NCBI GenBank assembly: GCA_039602395.1
Contig: JBCNJP010000006.1
Span: 14,992,952 to 15,056,951 of the forward strand
Direction: 5' to 3'
DNA length: 64,000 bases
Source: Deinandra increscens subsp. villosa
Taxonomy: Eukaryota > Streptophyta > Magnoliopsida > Asterales > Asteraceae
Part shown: positions 21,286 through 33,466 of the stretch, one piece after another
Position numbering within the stretch: the stretch's first letter is position 1
Layout: each line of letters opens with the position of its first letter
The notes under the pieces: model-generated
What the model saw: only the letters and a program-made list of their open reading frames with translations
Database searches by the model: none
Told to the model about the DNA's origin: nothing
Position numbers and translations under genes: made by a program

Positions 21286-23357
21286 GAACTAGGGAAGAGG
21301 CTTGAGGTTACTGGCCCAATCTACAAGATACTTCAGGGTGTTTGGATGTGTGTTTAGTCTAAATTTTGTCTTGATCCGGTTTATGATTATTGGGGCCTAA
21401 TGTTTTTGTTCGCTATTTGTGTGTTTTTGTTCTCTTGCAGAGCCTATCATTCTTTAGTGGACTCATTTGGGAAAGGATCGTGTGCCATGTTAAAACTATG
21501 CGTGTGTTTACTGGATTTTGCTTCAAGTAGAACAAGAGCATAACATGTGTTCTTTGGTTACAGTTTTTTATAATTTATTATTTTACGCTCTGATTATATT
21601 TTCTTTATTGGTTTTATTTCAGGTTGTTTCGGTGCTTCTCTTGATTATGTTTTAAGGTCTGTGAAATTTCTTTAATTGGTGTTGTTTGCCAGATATTTTG
21701 TCCTTGTTGTTTGTCTTTCAATCTAAAGTTAGGTCTAAAAGTTAATTATTTTTTGTCACATAAAGTTTGAGAAATTGTGAGGGTGGTGTATAGAATTTTG
21801 ACTATGGGGTTTATTATTTGGTCAATGGCATTTTAGCAATTTTTTTTCTTTTTCTTTCTAAGAGTTATATATATTTTGTTTGATGTTGTAATTGTTGTAT
21901 AGGTAATTGTCATTGTATATATAGGTAATTCTAATTGTATGATGTGATATGTGATGGTATTTGTAACTAACCTACCATTATGTGAATACTATATGGGGAG
22001 GTAATCTGTTTTATTTCTAGGGCTGTAGGTATATGTGTAGGAAACCATTGTGTGAATATTGTATGGGGAGGTGATCTTTTTGTTCTCAGGGCTGTAGGTA
22101 TATGTGTAGAAAATTTTTGTCAGTTACTTTCTTAATATGTTTACAACTCTATTTAATTCCGAGGAGCAATTTGAAAACCAGTTTTTAAATGATTCGCCAT
22201 TACCACTTTATACTGTGATTTTATAATTTTGTGTGGGGTTTGGTGTTTAAAATTGGCTCAATGTTCCAAATAATAATATACATATGAAGTGGTTATGCAT
22301 CCGAGGAACCATGCAACACCGTTATGACTACCACTTATTTCATTACCCATCAGTTGGTGATCAGGTCGGCCGCTAAGCACGCAAAGAAGACTAATTGAGT
22401 GATTATTTTTCATTTTCTTTTCTTTTTCTTTTCTTTTTCATTTCTTTTTATTATGTGGTGTAGTCATGACAGCAGAGCCATGGCGTGTGAGAGAGTGAAT
22501 ACTAGGTAATTACCACTCTCAACCCATTTTTGCCGGGACTCAGTCTTTTAAACCATGCAACCAGGGATGGGAAACTAAACATATATATCTTTTAAGTTCA
22601 CTGCACTTTCATTGGAGGTCATAAGTTTAGGTCGAGCCTACCGAGCATATCACCGTGGAGCTTGCCTTTCACTTCCGCCTTACGCGTGTCAGCCATCTCC
22701 AACCCGGACATTCATTTTACTTCCCCTAAACTTCTCAAAAACAAGACACAAACAATTAAAAATTGAAAAACACACTATTTTTGAGGGGTCAACTTTTTCT
22801 TCATCTTTACATTTCTTCCCCTTGCTTTTTGATTTTTAATGTCACAATCTTGTAAACATCATTTTTCAGTTTTTTTTATTTTTATTTTTTTTATTTTATT
22901 TTATTTTTTTAATTTTTTTTAAATAAAAAAATAAAACACACAAACACACTTAAAAGAACAAAACACAAAATTTTGCAAACATCTGGCCAAGCTAACTTCA
23001 AAGTTTTGATTTGAAAGTTTTGAGAAAATTGGGTTTCATGCCATGCGCGCTTCATTTCATTTGAGGTCAAACACATAATCAATCAACTGCTCAATTGAAA
23101 CTTTAATAAAATAGGTTTGACTCAAAAGACCCTTTGTTGTCTCATCATTCAAACAACCAAGTTAAGAACAGTACCTTTCATGCTGATTTTGACATTTTAC
23201 CTCTCAATGAGACATACCTTCCATTTATAGATTACTTGACATGACATGAAGATACGTCTCCTAAACTGTGCCTGGAACAATCACTTATCAACAAACAAAT
23301 TAGTAATAAAAACGTTAGTGATAATCCTCCTTGATCATTCCTGCACAGAGTGAGAGA
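21286..23357. other. Non-coding stretch with a short tandem duplication and T-rich tracts
   Basis: No gene is recognised. It holds a 70-bp-period tandem duplication at 21974-22111, a CTTTT-type pyrimidine tract at 22408-22452, and a TTTTA/AT-rich block at 22868-22935. The piece GTCGAGCCTACCGAGCATATCA (22632-22653) resembles 48677-48698 in the family A element, so part of this stretch may be eroded 3' DNA of a related element. Confidence 0.4.
21974..22111. repeat. Two-copy tandem duplication, 70-bp period
   Basis: CCATTATGTGAATACTATAT at 21975 recurs as CCATTGTGTGAATATTGTAT at 22045. Both copies end at GGGCTGTAGGTATATGTGTAG. The copies differ at several positions. Confidence 0.8.
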
Positions 23358-25200
23358 TTAGTTAGCTAATAGTACCCAGGCCATTGTTTTTCTGGGTACT
23401 CCTGAGGAATCAATGAATGAAATTTCTTTTAAAAACATTCCTTTTGAAAAATCAGGAAGTTGGGATGATTCGGTTGTAGCTGCATTAGTCTTTGGTTTCC
23501 AAGTTCCAGGCGATTTAACATTTGTTTTAGTCACCTTTGGAGTTGTGACCTTAGGTATTTCAACCTTCTTCATTTTAGAATCATTTTTCAAAACAGTTTT
23601 AGTTACCTTGGGAGGGGTAACCTTGGGTTTTTCAGACTTTGGTTGTTTTGAAAATGGTTTCTTCACCTGTTTTTGGAAATTTTTGTAACTTGGAAAGCTG
23701 TTGTTTTGATTTATAGATTTTCTTTCAGCTTTGGCAGCGCCCCAATGTTGATCAGAGGGTTTAACCTTAGGAGTAACAGTCTTCATTGCCTTAGGTTTCT
23801 GCACCATCATCGGCTTAGACTTTACAGACTCCTGAGATGAAACCCTTTGACTTTTCGGAAAATAAGGTTCATAGGGGCGATAAAGACAGTTTCTAGCAAT
23901 ATGACCAGCGATGCCATAATTAAAGCAAGTCTGCTTCTTTAGATAGAAGTCAGACGTGTACCCATTTGTCTTTGGTGGCTGATATGGAGCTGGTTTGTCT
24001 TGTGTGTGCTTCTTTGCTTTGACTGCAGCTTCAGATTTGACTTTCTGCTAGTTTGTCGAAGCCTATGTCAAACTTGTCTTTACTGTCTTTGTGCTTCCTT
24101 GATTCTTTGACGTTGAAGCACCATTCTTGCAATTACAACAACAACTGCATGATCCAACTGAAGAAATGGGAGACACAGCTACTCCCTTGAGTTTTTCATT
24201 CTTCACTCCAGCTGTTGGTTTCATACTCGGATGCTTGCTGGTTATCTTTGGCCTCTCAGCTTTAGGTTCACTTATCACTCCATCAGTTATTCCCTTGAAC
24301 TTGGAGGAGAAGGATGGTAATTCATATCCTACATCTGGTTCTTGGTCAAACATTGATCCAGATGTCATAAAGATCTTCCCCTCAGGCCGTGTCATCAAGA
24401 TCACCTTTTCCCTTTTGACTTCGTCAATTACTTTGAAGCATGGGGTTTCAATTTTAGGGTATGGTTTCAACTCTATCCCAGCTTCATCAGACTTAGAGTT
24501 GTGACACCTGTCATATTTCTGGCACTCAGCATCATTGTCTGATATATCCTTTACCCTCCCTTCACCATAAGTCATATTTGCTTCATTATCAATTTCTTCT
24601 TGTGTCAATGGTGTAGTTCCAACCAAGACACTATCAATAGGAGGAGGAACTTCTTAATAATCAGACTTGGTTCGTTCAACTTGTTCCTCACTAAGAAGTA
24701 TTCCTATAATGTCTCTGGGAACTGGTGGAGGAATAATGATGTTCATTGCCAAAGATTTATCAGTTTTCTCTGACCCAAACCCAGATGTGTCTTTCCCAGC
24801 TTGGCCGGTCACAACAGCATGTGACAATTCCTTTCCAGCATCGAGCATTCTTTTGCTTCTCATTTGATTCACATCTAGTTTCACTTGCAACTCATTGTTC
24901 TTATGTGTGAGCTCATCTACCTGCTTCCTAAGCTCAGCTATTTCTAACTTTGCATTGTCATACAGGAGAGTTTTCTCAGTTGTAAGTTTTTGATATTTCA
25001 TAATGTCTAGTTTCTGAGCTTTTACCTTCTCCTCATTCTTTTGCCATCTACCCTTAAAAGAACTCCTTTCACATTTTATCTCAAACAGTTCTAGCTGATA
25101 ATTTTTACAGATTTGTCTAAGTCCTGGAATTATACGAGCACAAGTAGGATTGGGGCATATCTCAGTTTTGTCAACTTCATCTACGAAATCATCCCTCCAG
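23358..25200 (-). pseudogene. gag relic of family B
   Basis: Minus-strand pieces match the gag at 56867-60131 in order. From 25200 downward: CPNPTCARIIPGLRQ, a coiled coil (LEIAELRKQVDELTHKNNEL, residues shared with 58510-58620), then an acidic middle, then a knuckle region near 23880-23940 reading CFNYGIAGHIARNC, then a basic Lys/Pro/Thr-rich segment ending DSSGVPRKTMAW at 23358. The second Cys of the CX2CX4HX4C knuckle is Tyr, so zinc binding would be lost. Stops and frameshifts split it into at least three frames. No LTR is visible on either side: the left flank starts after MAWVLLAN and the right flank changes abruptly near 25195. Confidence 0.8.
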
Positions 25201-25719
25201 AAAAGATATCTGAATTGAACGAGATTGAAACTGAATTTGAAAGATTGAGAGGTTGGAGTCTGTTCGGGTGTGAGTGAGAGCAGGGGAGTTCTGGTGTGCT
25301 TTATAGTTGCAGCGGGACACTAACAGACGAAAGGGGGAGTGGATAGGACTCTTTTGTTCTTGTGTAGGTTTCCAACAGGTTAAGATGGATATTATTTCAT
25401 TTTATTTGAGATACAGATTTCATAATGAGTCATTTTTGGTCACCGAGTGTTAGCCACCTGATTAGTATCGTTTGAGTTAAACACTAATACAATACTAAAA
25501 TATTAATCTCTAATTTAATTACTTTAGGTTCAGTAAGGATCGTTTATAGCAGGTATTATCATGAAAGTTCTGCTACGTACAACAGTGAGTAGCCAAGAAC
25601 ATAAGAAATGATATCGTTGAGGTTAAGGAATTTTTTGCCATAGGTGTTATAACTTTTTGTTGACGGATTATATGATGCCCTCACTTGTATTGTAGTTTTA
25701 AATAAGAAAGGTAAGCTCT
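25201..25719. other. Unassigned stretch right of the gag relic
   Basis: The sequence departs from family B gag at about 25195. No repeat partner in the window and no gene recognised. Confidence 0.4.
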
Positions 25720-26853
25720 AATGGGGTTTGACCTTTGGCCTGTTCAAGTGCGTCTCCTCTGCTTCCCCCACGAAAAGCGCCGGTGATCACTATGCTCTCG
25801 CCTTTGATTTCTGCTTTCTTTCCTTACCTTGTGTGGGATTATGGGTTACTTTTCTGTTAGAAGGTGATGACTCAGGATCTTCCTTATGGATAAGATCTAT
25901 AGATGCTTGCGCTGCGGGATCACGCGGGAGGGTGAGACTCTCTTATTAGCTACTAACTTGACAGATTCCTGGTCGAAGCGGGCTAAGCTGCTATAAAGAG
26001 CGAGAACCGGCTAAGTTGAAGATTATGGGAATTTTCCAATTCGATTGGGTACTTATCGCGGACCCTGGGGAATCTTCGTATTCTGTCTATATCATCTGTA
26101 TCTAGTAAAGGATTGAAAAACAGGGTGGGGTCTACCCGTCTCCCCTACGTACTGATTGAAGAGGAGGGGTTTGAGTGGACTATCTTACGGGAATGGGTTA
26201 AGAGCTGGTTACGGCCAGTACTATGGAACAAAACTGTCGAAAACAGTCTTTCTAAAATAGACCAGATATGCCGAATCTGAGCTGATAGATGCTAGGTCTC
26301 GTCTAAGCCCTTTTCGCGTCTCCGCATGTGGAAAGTTCCAGTTTTTATTCCAGATCTATCAAGCCTCATACAGATCTTATTAAAATATGAGGTAAACGAC
26401 ATCACATACGGTATTCTTGCTTATCCAAAGTCGTTCAGTGGTGAATCGGTGGATCAGAGATGCCTTCCGTCGATCGACTGTAGTCGAGAAAAACATAGGA
26501 ATGCTGTGGTGGATGTCTAGCTGCAATCTTTGGTTTTGTCTGGCCTCGACTAGAAAGTATCAAATCACTACGAAGGATAAAGTAGGTAATGCAATTCGCA
26601 CTCGAATTGGCAAAGTTGTGGGTATCACACCCTGGATAAAAGAAAGTTCGGAAGGTTCATCAATTCGATCCACCGGTCGAGCGTAATTGTCTTCTATTTA
26701 ATATTCCAAACTATCTCACCGGCCTTTCATCTCTACCCTATCGTAGGAAATTGCGTATGAAAAGGAGTCTAATTTGTTTGGGGTGAACTTACTGTTCCCG
26801 GCGTTACCTCATAGAGGTAGAAAGGCTGATTTTGAGTACAAAGTCGAGGTAAT
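25720..26853. other. Candidate insertion of mitochondrial DNA (NUMT)
   Basis: The composition changes to near-even base use, with none of the T- or A-rich tracts of the flanks. Strings such as GCGGGCTAAGCTGCTATAAA and GAGCGAGAACCGGCTAAG, and the overall texture, resemble plant mitochondrial intergenic DNA. No mitochondrial gene is recognised; short frames here have no known domain. This is recognition by texture only, so confidence is limited. Confidence 0.4.
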
Positions 26854-27075
26854 AAATTTCTTGTTTATGTTCTATCATTTCTTTCGGTTTCCTTATTCGA
26901 TTCTCGTATTTAATTTGGGAGTTTGTAGGTTTTCTCCGTAAACCTATCATGCGGTGCTTTCATTGATTGCCGTATGGATTCCTCTTCCATACGAGAAAAT
27001 CTACAAACTCCCAAATTAAATACGAGAATCGAATAAGGAAACCGAAAGAAATGATAGAACATAAACAAGAAATTT
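26854..27075. repeat. Near-perfect hairpin, 83-bp arms, 56-base loop
   Basis: Arm 26854-26936 is the reverse complement of 26993-27075 with one mismatch seen (G/A at about 26929). It sits where the organelle-like stretch ends and ordinary AT-rich DNA begins. A transcript could fold into a long double-stranded RNA. No terminal repeats or target duplication identify a known element. Confidence 0.85.
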
Positions 27076-27346
27076 AAATGCAATAAATGAAGAACTCCGT
27101 TTGAGGCAATTTTCTCGTCTATGTTTTATTCCCTTCTCAAAGCTTAAATAGCAACATCAAATAACAAGAAAATGTTTCGGATCCTAAAAACAAGCAATGA
27201 ACGTAAACATGGAAATAGTGGACTTCATGGACTTAATGGACTTCATGCTCCACGTACTTGATTTTTAAACCTGCTCTCCACGTTGGACTAATCCAACGAT
27301 CTTCTGGGCTTGGCAAGAGTTCGTAGTTTTGCTGGGCCGGGCGGGT
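27076..27346. other. Short flank without genes
   Basis: AT-rich DNA, then TGGACTTCATGGACTTAATGGACTTCATG (a three-fold short repeat, about 27219-27250). It contains AAATAGCAAC at about 27147, faintly like the MULE word, too weak to assign. Confidence 0.3.
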
Positions 27347-27456
27347 TGATGACGTATGTCCGGATCGGGCCAAATACATGGGCTTGAGCCCAGACATGGT
27401 TTGGCCTACACAAGGTTTTGGCCTAACAGGCCCAATCCAGGCCCACTACACTTTCC

Positions 27457-27463
27457 TATAAAG
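27457..27463 (+). promoter_or_regulatory. TATA-like box in the LARD LTR
   Basis: CTATAAAGGGAG lies about 110 bases into the LTR, a plausible Pol II promoter placing the RNA start near 27490. It is conserved at the same offset in the 3' LTR. Confidence 0.5.
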
Positions 27464-27596
27464 GGAGACTTACCCCATCCCTTAAAGGGATCTTCAGCCA
27501 CTTTATTCCCCTGATAGCTAGCAGTCGGCCAAGTCAGTGGCCGACCTTATGGCTCTCGGATCGACCTCATGACTTCAGCAGTCGACCTTCGGCCTT

Positions 27597-28010
27597 CGAC
27601 CTTAGGGTGTCGACCTTCAGCAGTCGACCTTCAGCAGTCGACCGTCAGCAGTCGACCCTCAGCAGTCGACCCTCAGCAGTCGACCCTCAGCAGTCGACCC
27701 TCAGCAGTCTGACCCTCAGCAGTCGACCCTCAGCAGTCGACCTCAGGCTGTCGACCTTCAGCAGTCGACCTCAGGCTGTCGACCTTCAGCAGTCGACCTC
27801 AGGCTGTCGACCTTCAGCAGTCGACCTTAGGCTGTCGACCTTCAGCAGTCGACCTTAGGCTGTCGACCTTCAGCAGTCGACCTCATGGCTGTCGACCTTC
27901 AGCAGTCGACCTTAGGCTGTCGACCTTCAGCAGTCGACCTTCAGCAGTCGACCTTAGGCTGTCGACCTTCAGCAGTCGACCTATGGCTTCAGCTGTCGAC
28001 CTCATGGGTC
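27597..28010 (+). repeat. 14-bp minisatellite in the 5' LTR
   Basis: The unit is TTCAGCAGTCGACC, with a second type TTAGGCTGTCGACC. The types are blocked and then alternate. Every unit carries the palindrome GTCGAC. Open frames across it (Ser/Arg/Pro/Val/Asp-rich) are repeat artefacts. Confidence 0.9.
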
Positions 28011-31000
28011 TACCCCATAGGTCGACCACACAAACCCACTTCCACCACTCTATGAGTATCTCTCTAGATACCCCCTTTACATATTTACATTCACATATAT
28101 ATACATGTGCATACAAACTATCTACACCGTATTACTTACTTGACCGTCGGAGGGTGGTACAGAGACCCAGGTCTCTGTCCCCCTTCTAACGGGTTCCTTC
28201 TATGTTACAGGTTTAGGAGAAGACTTGGAAGAGCTAGGCCCGGCCTGCCCGGTCCAACGGCTCGAACCCGACTCTTCTACTATGTGGATCGGTACTATAC
28301 CCGATGGCCCGTCTTTGGTCTTACCACTCCGGCCACCCCGAGGTACACCGTTTCTACATTGGCGCCATCCGTGGGACCACGAAGAAAACAAACTTTGTGG
28401 TCTCTACTATCTACACATTAGCTAGATATGGTGTGTTCCGTGTGCTTCGCATGGTGAAAATCTTCCCTTCGTAGCCAATGTTACAGGTCCTGGATCTTTC
28501 TCTCTACTACAATCTGTTTAAAACACACCTCTGTTGTTTTGTAAAATACTATATATGTGCACCTTACCGCCTCGGAATATGATTTACACTTTACATGAAA
28601 GTTCATACCCTACCAAACATTATAGTTTCATTTCATCCATAATTTAATTACCAACGTAGACATGCATGTAACCACATTAAATCTTTTGTTAACAAAATAA
28701 TGGGTTACAAATGTTGATGCATAAAGTATAAATGGATCATGCATATGGGAGCTAAAGACGACAAAAGTTAAACGTTTTTCTCACATGGAAAGTAATAGTC
28801 AAATTTAAAAACACAATTAAACTTTAATCTATTTTCCTAGCATATTTCATATGCTTTTCCCCATGCTATATGTTCATATGCTTTTCACTGTACAACCTGT
28901 AAAGGTATCCAAGAGAATACACTAGCATGCAAAATTAGACATGGAGCACTAGTCTATAGACTCTACAATGCATAATATTCACCTATGTTATGAAAATATT
29001 TTACGTGTAAAATCATACGAGTAAAGAAGGGATCTCATATGGGTCGAAAATTGTGAAAGTAAATTGTACAACTTGCATTGCGTAGGCTACAACCCAAAAA
29101 TATGAATTGTCTCTATCAAGGGGACATTCTGACATATACACAGGAAACCTGACAAATTTGACTACTTTTCTATTATTATAAGTAAAAAAGACATTGCAGA
29201 CCGATCTATTTTTTAGGTCGGACACCATATTTTCCGAGCGAAATACTTCGGCTCATTATCGTCCATCTCCGGCATTTTTGCCTTACCTCCGTTCCGACTT
29301 GCGTTCTCTTGCCTCGACAATGTGTCGTTACCACTATCACAACTGTAATTTGGGTTGCCGGATGAATTTTACTTGGCAAATAAAACCCTCTAGCGGAGGT
29401 CACCCTCCCCGGAACACACTTTTCCAGACTGAGTCGGAAAGCTTATTACCGACTGCCTATCTCCGACACGGGGGTTTCCCGTTCGGAATACGTTGTGCCG
29501 ACCCATGTCGCTGGTACGAGTGACGTCGTTTACATCTGACCCGGATGTTACCCCATATGATTCTTCTCCCGAACGAAAACCTAATCTTTGTTATAGACTA
29601 CCCTACAAGTCTACAATCGCAAAACTGGAAAAGTTTTAATTCTCTCGCGTCGACATCTTATCTAAATGAGTTCACCATCTGGGTAGATAACCATTTCCGG
29701 ATTACCGGTCTCATCCTCCATGCTGATTGGTTGGACAACTCTCTCACCGGCCGGAAAAATTTATCCGAATAACTTTTATCCGAACGACCCACTCTTTCGG
29801 TCGAACGAGTGGCTTCCGACTACCGACACGCCACGCCATCACCTTCGTCGATAGATATCTGCCTCGGCCTACATTTCAGTCACTCAATAACATTTAAGGA
29901 AGTCAACCATCGAAGGTGCGAGTGTGAGCCGGACGGTTCTTGTGTCGGACGTCTTCCTTAAATCCTGATAGGTTGTTCTCAAACCATTCTCTTTACGAGA
30001 TATACGTCATTTGCCGGGTGGAAGGGCTTATACCGACTGCCCATCTTGCGGGGCAACCCTCTACAACAACAAACACCCCGCAAATCGACCTATATTTTAA
30101 CTGAATGAACATCAAGTTTCCGACTAGTCACAGCGCTGCGCACCCACTCCGGGCAGGTCTATTAGCAGACAATTCGGCCGACCGACACCCACCTCCGAAC
30201 GCACTCAACATATCCGAATGACAATTCTTGGAATGACACACAAATACTCGGATATCCTCATGCCGAACGACCATATTCTTCCGGGTAACAACAATACCGG
30301 ACGACCTCACTCTTCTTTCCGAACGGTCGGTTTGAATGGTCCTCCTCGGAATTTTCTGAAATCACCATAATGATTGTTACTTAACTAAGTCCACATTGCT
30401 ACACAGTTCTGATTGGCCATATACACACCCCCACACAATTTGAAGGTGTCACTTTTAACCCTTGTTCATTGACAAGATGAACACTACAATCCTTCAAGTT
30501 ATCTACACATGCTGGCCTACATGACGAAAACAACGAAAGACACATTCTTAAATATTTACAATCGGTGGTTATACACTTTGGAAAATCTCGAGGAACTTCA
30601 CCCCTATTCAGGGTGCCCGCCTAACCAACTAGAAGACTTCAATATCTGTTTAGACATTTCGAAATAACACACTCAACTTATTCATTTACTAGAAAGAACG
30701 ACTAATGCTTATACCGAGCAATATCCAGTTTTGGTCTTATTATTACAATCAAAGTCAATCTTACATACGAATATTATTACACGAAGATTCTACCTACGGT
30801 TATTATTACATGAAGATCTGACAAATGGACATTATTATTCCTTTCTAATCCGAAAGAGGACATTATTATCATCAACGGTGCGAGTTAGATATTATTCATC
30901 CTCGACACAAATAAACACCGATTCATCATTATTATCAGCTCGAATGTGATAAACATGTTTCGACATCATGACATATATCCTAAAGTTTAAGAAGACACCA

Positions 31001-31687
31001 TATTTATTGGTCATGGTGGTCGACAACCACCTACACCAGTTCATTACAACCATCGAACGCAGTTACCCATCTGGCCTAATTATTATTATCATGGATCAGA
31101 CGATTGTATAACATTCTTTAACGAGGCACTTTAAAGCATCGATCAATGATCAACAGGTTATGTAATTTTTAACTCTTCTTGTCGGTTCATCTACATTTAA
31201 TTACAAGTTTATAATTATGGTAATCCCATGCATTATGACTTTCTGTATTACTCAGTACTGTCAAAGCACGAACAACCCTTCGGCAAACTTGACATACTTA
31301 TGCTGTCATATTACAATATTACTTGGTAAAATATTTCGTAGTTTTACTATTACTAACAAATATATGTAGCATCAAACAAGCCACTTGGGATGGCTCTTCA
31401 CATGGTTCACACAATCAACCTCTTGTCGTGTAGTTACTTATGCTGACTAGAAACCTAACTTATTACATCTGTTTTTTCCTGTACATGCTAAGTAATCAAG
31501 AAAAAAAAAGATGTATAAGTAACATACTCAGCCTTCACGGCTAGCTATGGCAACCTATGAATGGAATACTAAACTCATGCAGTAACATATGTGGTCGCTC
31601 GGATTAGTCCGAACCACTCAGTTTCAGACGACTATGTTGCCTTACACGGCTATACACATAAGAAGATATCCAGAATACTCTGGACCA

Positions 31688-31850
31688 TTACGCTCTATCG
31701 AGCATTACACGAACATTATGCTCTATCGAGCATTACACGAAGATATCCATAATACTTTGGATCATTACGCTCTATCGAGCATTACACGAAGATATCCATA
31801 ATACTTTGGATCATTACGCTCTATTGAGCATTACACGAAGATATCATAAT
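31688..31850 (+). repeat. Tandem array, about 49-bp unit
   Basis: Units contain CTCTATCGAGCATTACACGAA and ATATCCATAATACTTTGGATC. Starts at about 31770 and 31819 are 49 bases apart; the first copies are partial. The palindrome GCTCTATCGAGC occurs in each. Confidence 0.75.
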
Positions 31851-32525
31851 ACTCTCGAACAATTCTGTCGAGCATTATAAGGAACTATCCGGGCTACCCC
31901 GAACCACTGAAATATTTTACAAGTAGACGACTTGCTGAGCAATACGTAAGTCCCACTATTAATCAACAAAAATACAAATTCTCTTGGATGGACTTTCAAA
32001 TATTTTCAATGCCAGTTATCCCTGACCTAAACACGACTATATAGTTACGCAAGTCGGCTGGCTAATGCCGACTTAACTATAATACAGTTCGTTAATACAT
32101 GATAATCAGATTCAGACCAGCCGATAATGGCTCTAACTGCCTAGGCATACCGGCCTAACTATTATCATAGCAGGCCAAAACGCCTGCTTTGCTATAACCA
32201 AAAGAAGATAGGGTCACAACGGGTCTGCCTTCATCGGCACTAACAGGCCGACCTTACTCATCTAGGTTAAAGTCATTCGTAAGATAGGTTATCCGTACCG
32301 GGCTATACAGGAAGAGATCTCATTGTCCATTTCTCACAGCTCTATTAGTGGGTGACCAGCATGGATTCGTGCCATCTCAGTCGAGCAATTAACACTCGAC
32401 CTATGGGATGCTCGGCGCAGTCTGGACCACATAGACCGAAATACTTCGTTCGAACCTAGGTATAAACGCGCACTTATATATATTTTCTATCGATCATATA
32501 TTTCGGACCGTACATCCGCGCTCAG

Positions 32526-32960
32526 CTTTTACAGCTTACATTGTGGTCTTCGGTCGTTGACCAAACCACCCAGCCTTTGACGCTTATATTGAGGTCTTCG
32601 GTCGTTGACCAAACCACTCAGTTTTTACAGCTTACATTGTGGTCTTTGGTCGTTGACCAAACCACCCAGCCTTTGACGCTTATATTGTGGTCTTCGGTCG
32701 TTGACCAAACCACTCAGCTTTTACAGCTTACATTGTGGTCTTTGGTCGTTGACCAAACCACCCAGCCTTTGAAGCTTATATTGTGGTCTTCGGTCGTTGA
32801 CCAAACCACTCAGATTTTATAGCTTACATCGTGGTCCTCGGTCATTGACCGAGCCACTCAGCCTTTACGGCTTACACAGTGGTGCTTGGTCGTTGACCAA
32901 ACCACTTAGCTTTTACATCTTACATAGTGGTACTCGGTCGTCGATCGAACCACCCAGCCT
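32526..32960 (+). repeat. Regular 48-bp tandem array, nine units
   Basis: The anchor GACC of GTTGACCAAACCAC occurs at 32559, 32607, 32655, 32703, 32751, 32799, 32847, 32895 and (as GATC) 32943, exactly 48 apart. Two unit types alternate for the first six (CAGCCTTTGACGCTTATATT and CAGTTTTTACAGCTTACATT), giving a 96-bp higher-order repeat. As 48 is a multiple of three the array stays open as a 93-codon frame, which is not a gene. Confidence 0.92.
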
Positions 32961-33466
32961 TCATGGCTTACATATATATTGGTGCTCGGTCGAGGACTAC
33001 ATAACTTAGCCTCTCACGGCTTATACAAAGTGGTTCCCGGCTACTCACCAGACCACCCACCCTCCGAAAACTTACACATGGTTCTTGGTCACTGGCCAAC
33101 CTCACATCTTACATAAGGTGCCTCGACTATTAGTCGAACCTTAGAAACTGCAACGACTTAGATAGTGCTTCTGGACCATTAACCAGACTACTCAGCCCAT
33201 AACGGCTTATTATGATAACATATTAAGTACATACAGTATGCAACTAGCAACCATCATACACAATAAACACAAGATTTCCATAACAAAACCGAGCCCCGGA
33301 CTACATGATGATACATACTTGTAGAGAAGCCTACCCCAACCAGACATCCAAGCAAGATGAGGTAATATACTAATATTTTATGCAGACCTTGGAGGGAAAA
33401 AGCTCAAAAGAACAAGATAAGTCTAGTATGGTGTAGCTAGCACTACACCATGCTAGACTGGGGGGC

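Larger units (their letters stand above)
27347..28358 (+). repeat. 5' LTR of the LARD element
   Basis: 1012 bp. A TATA-like TATAAAG at 27457-27463 precedes TCCCTTAAAGGGA palindromic DNA. A GTCGACC minisatellite fills about 27597-28010. It is 70 bp shorter than the partner LTR, which equals five 14-bp units. Confidence 0.88.
28359..33466 (+). other. LARD interior without coding sequence
   Basis: 5.1 kb with no gag, protease, integrase or reverse transcriptase motif on either strand. It holds a ~49-bp array (31688-31850) and a 48-bp array (32526-32960). The 29200-30350 part is rich in CCGA/CGGA. Such interiors presumably keep only signals for packaging and reverse transcription. Confidence 0.7.

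Noticed and set aside
24127..24504. Plus-strand 125-codon frame in the family B relic
   Set aside because: Shadow of the minus-strand gag; no independent support.
27597..28010. CRISPR-like array
   Set aside because: Units are contiguous 14-mers without unique spacers, in a plant LTR.
27607..28116. Open frames in the LARD LTR (repeated SRPSAVD-like peptides)
   Set aside because: Product of the 14-bp minisatellite; the frame shifts through the three phases and unit number varies between LTRs.
32541..32822. 93-codon repeat protein
   Set aside because: The 48-bp unit is a multiple of three, so the array stays open by arithmetic.
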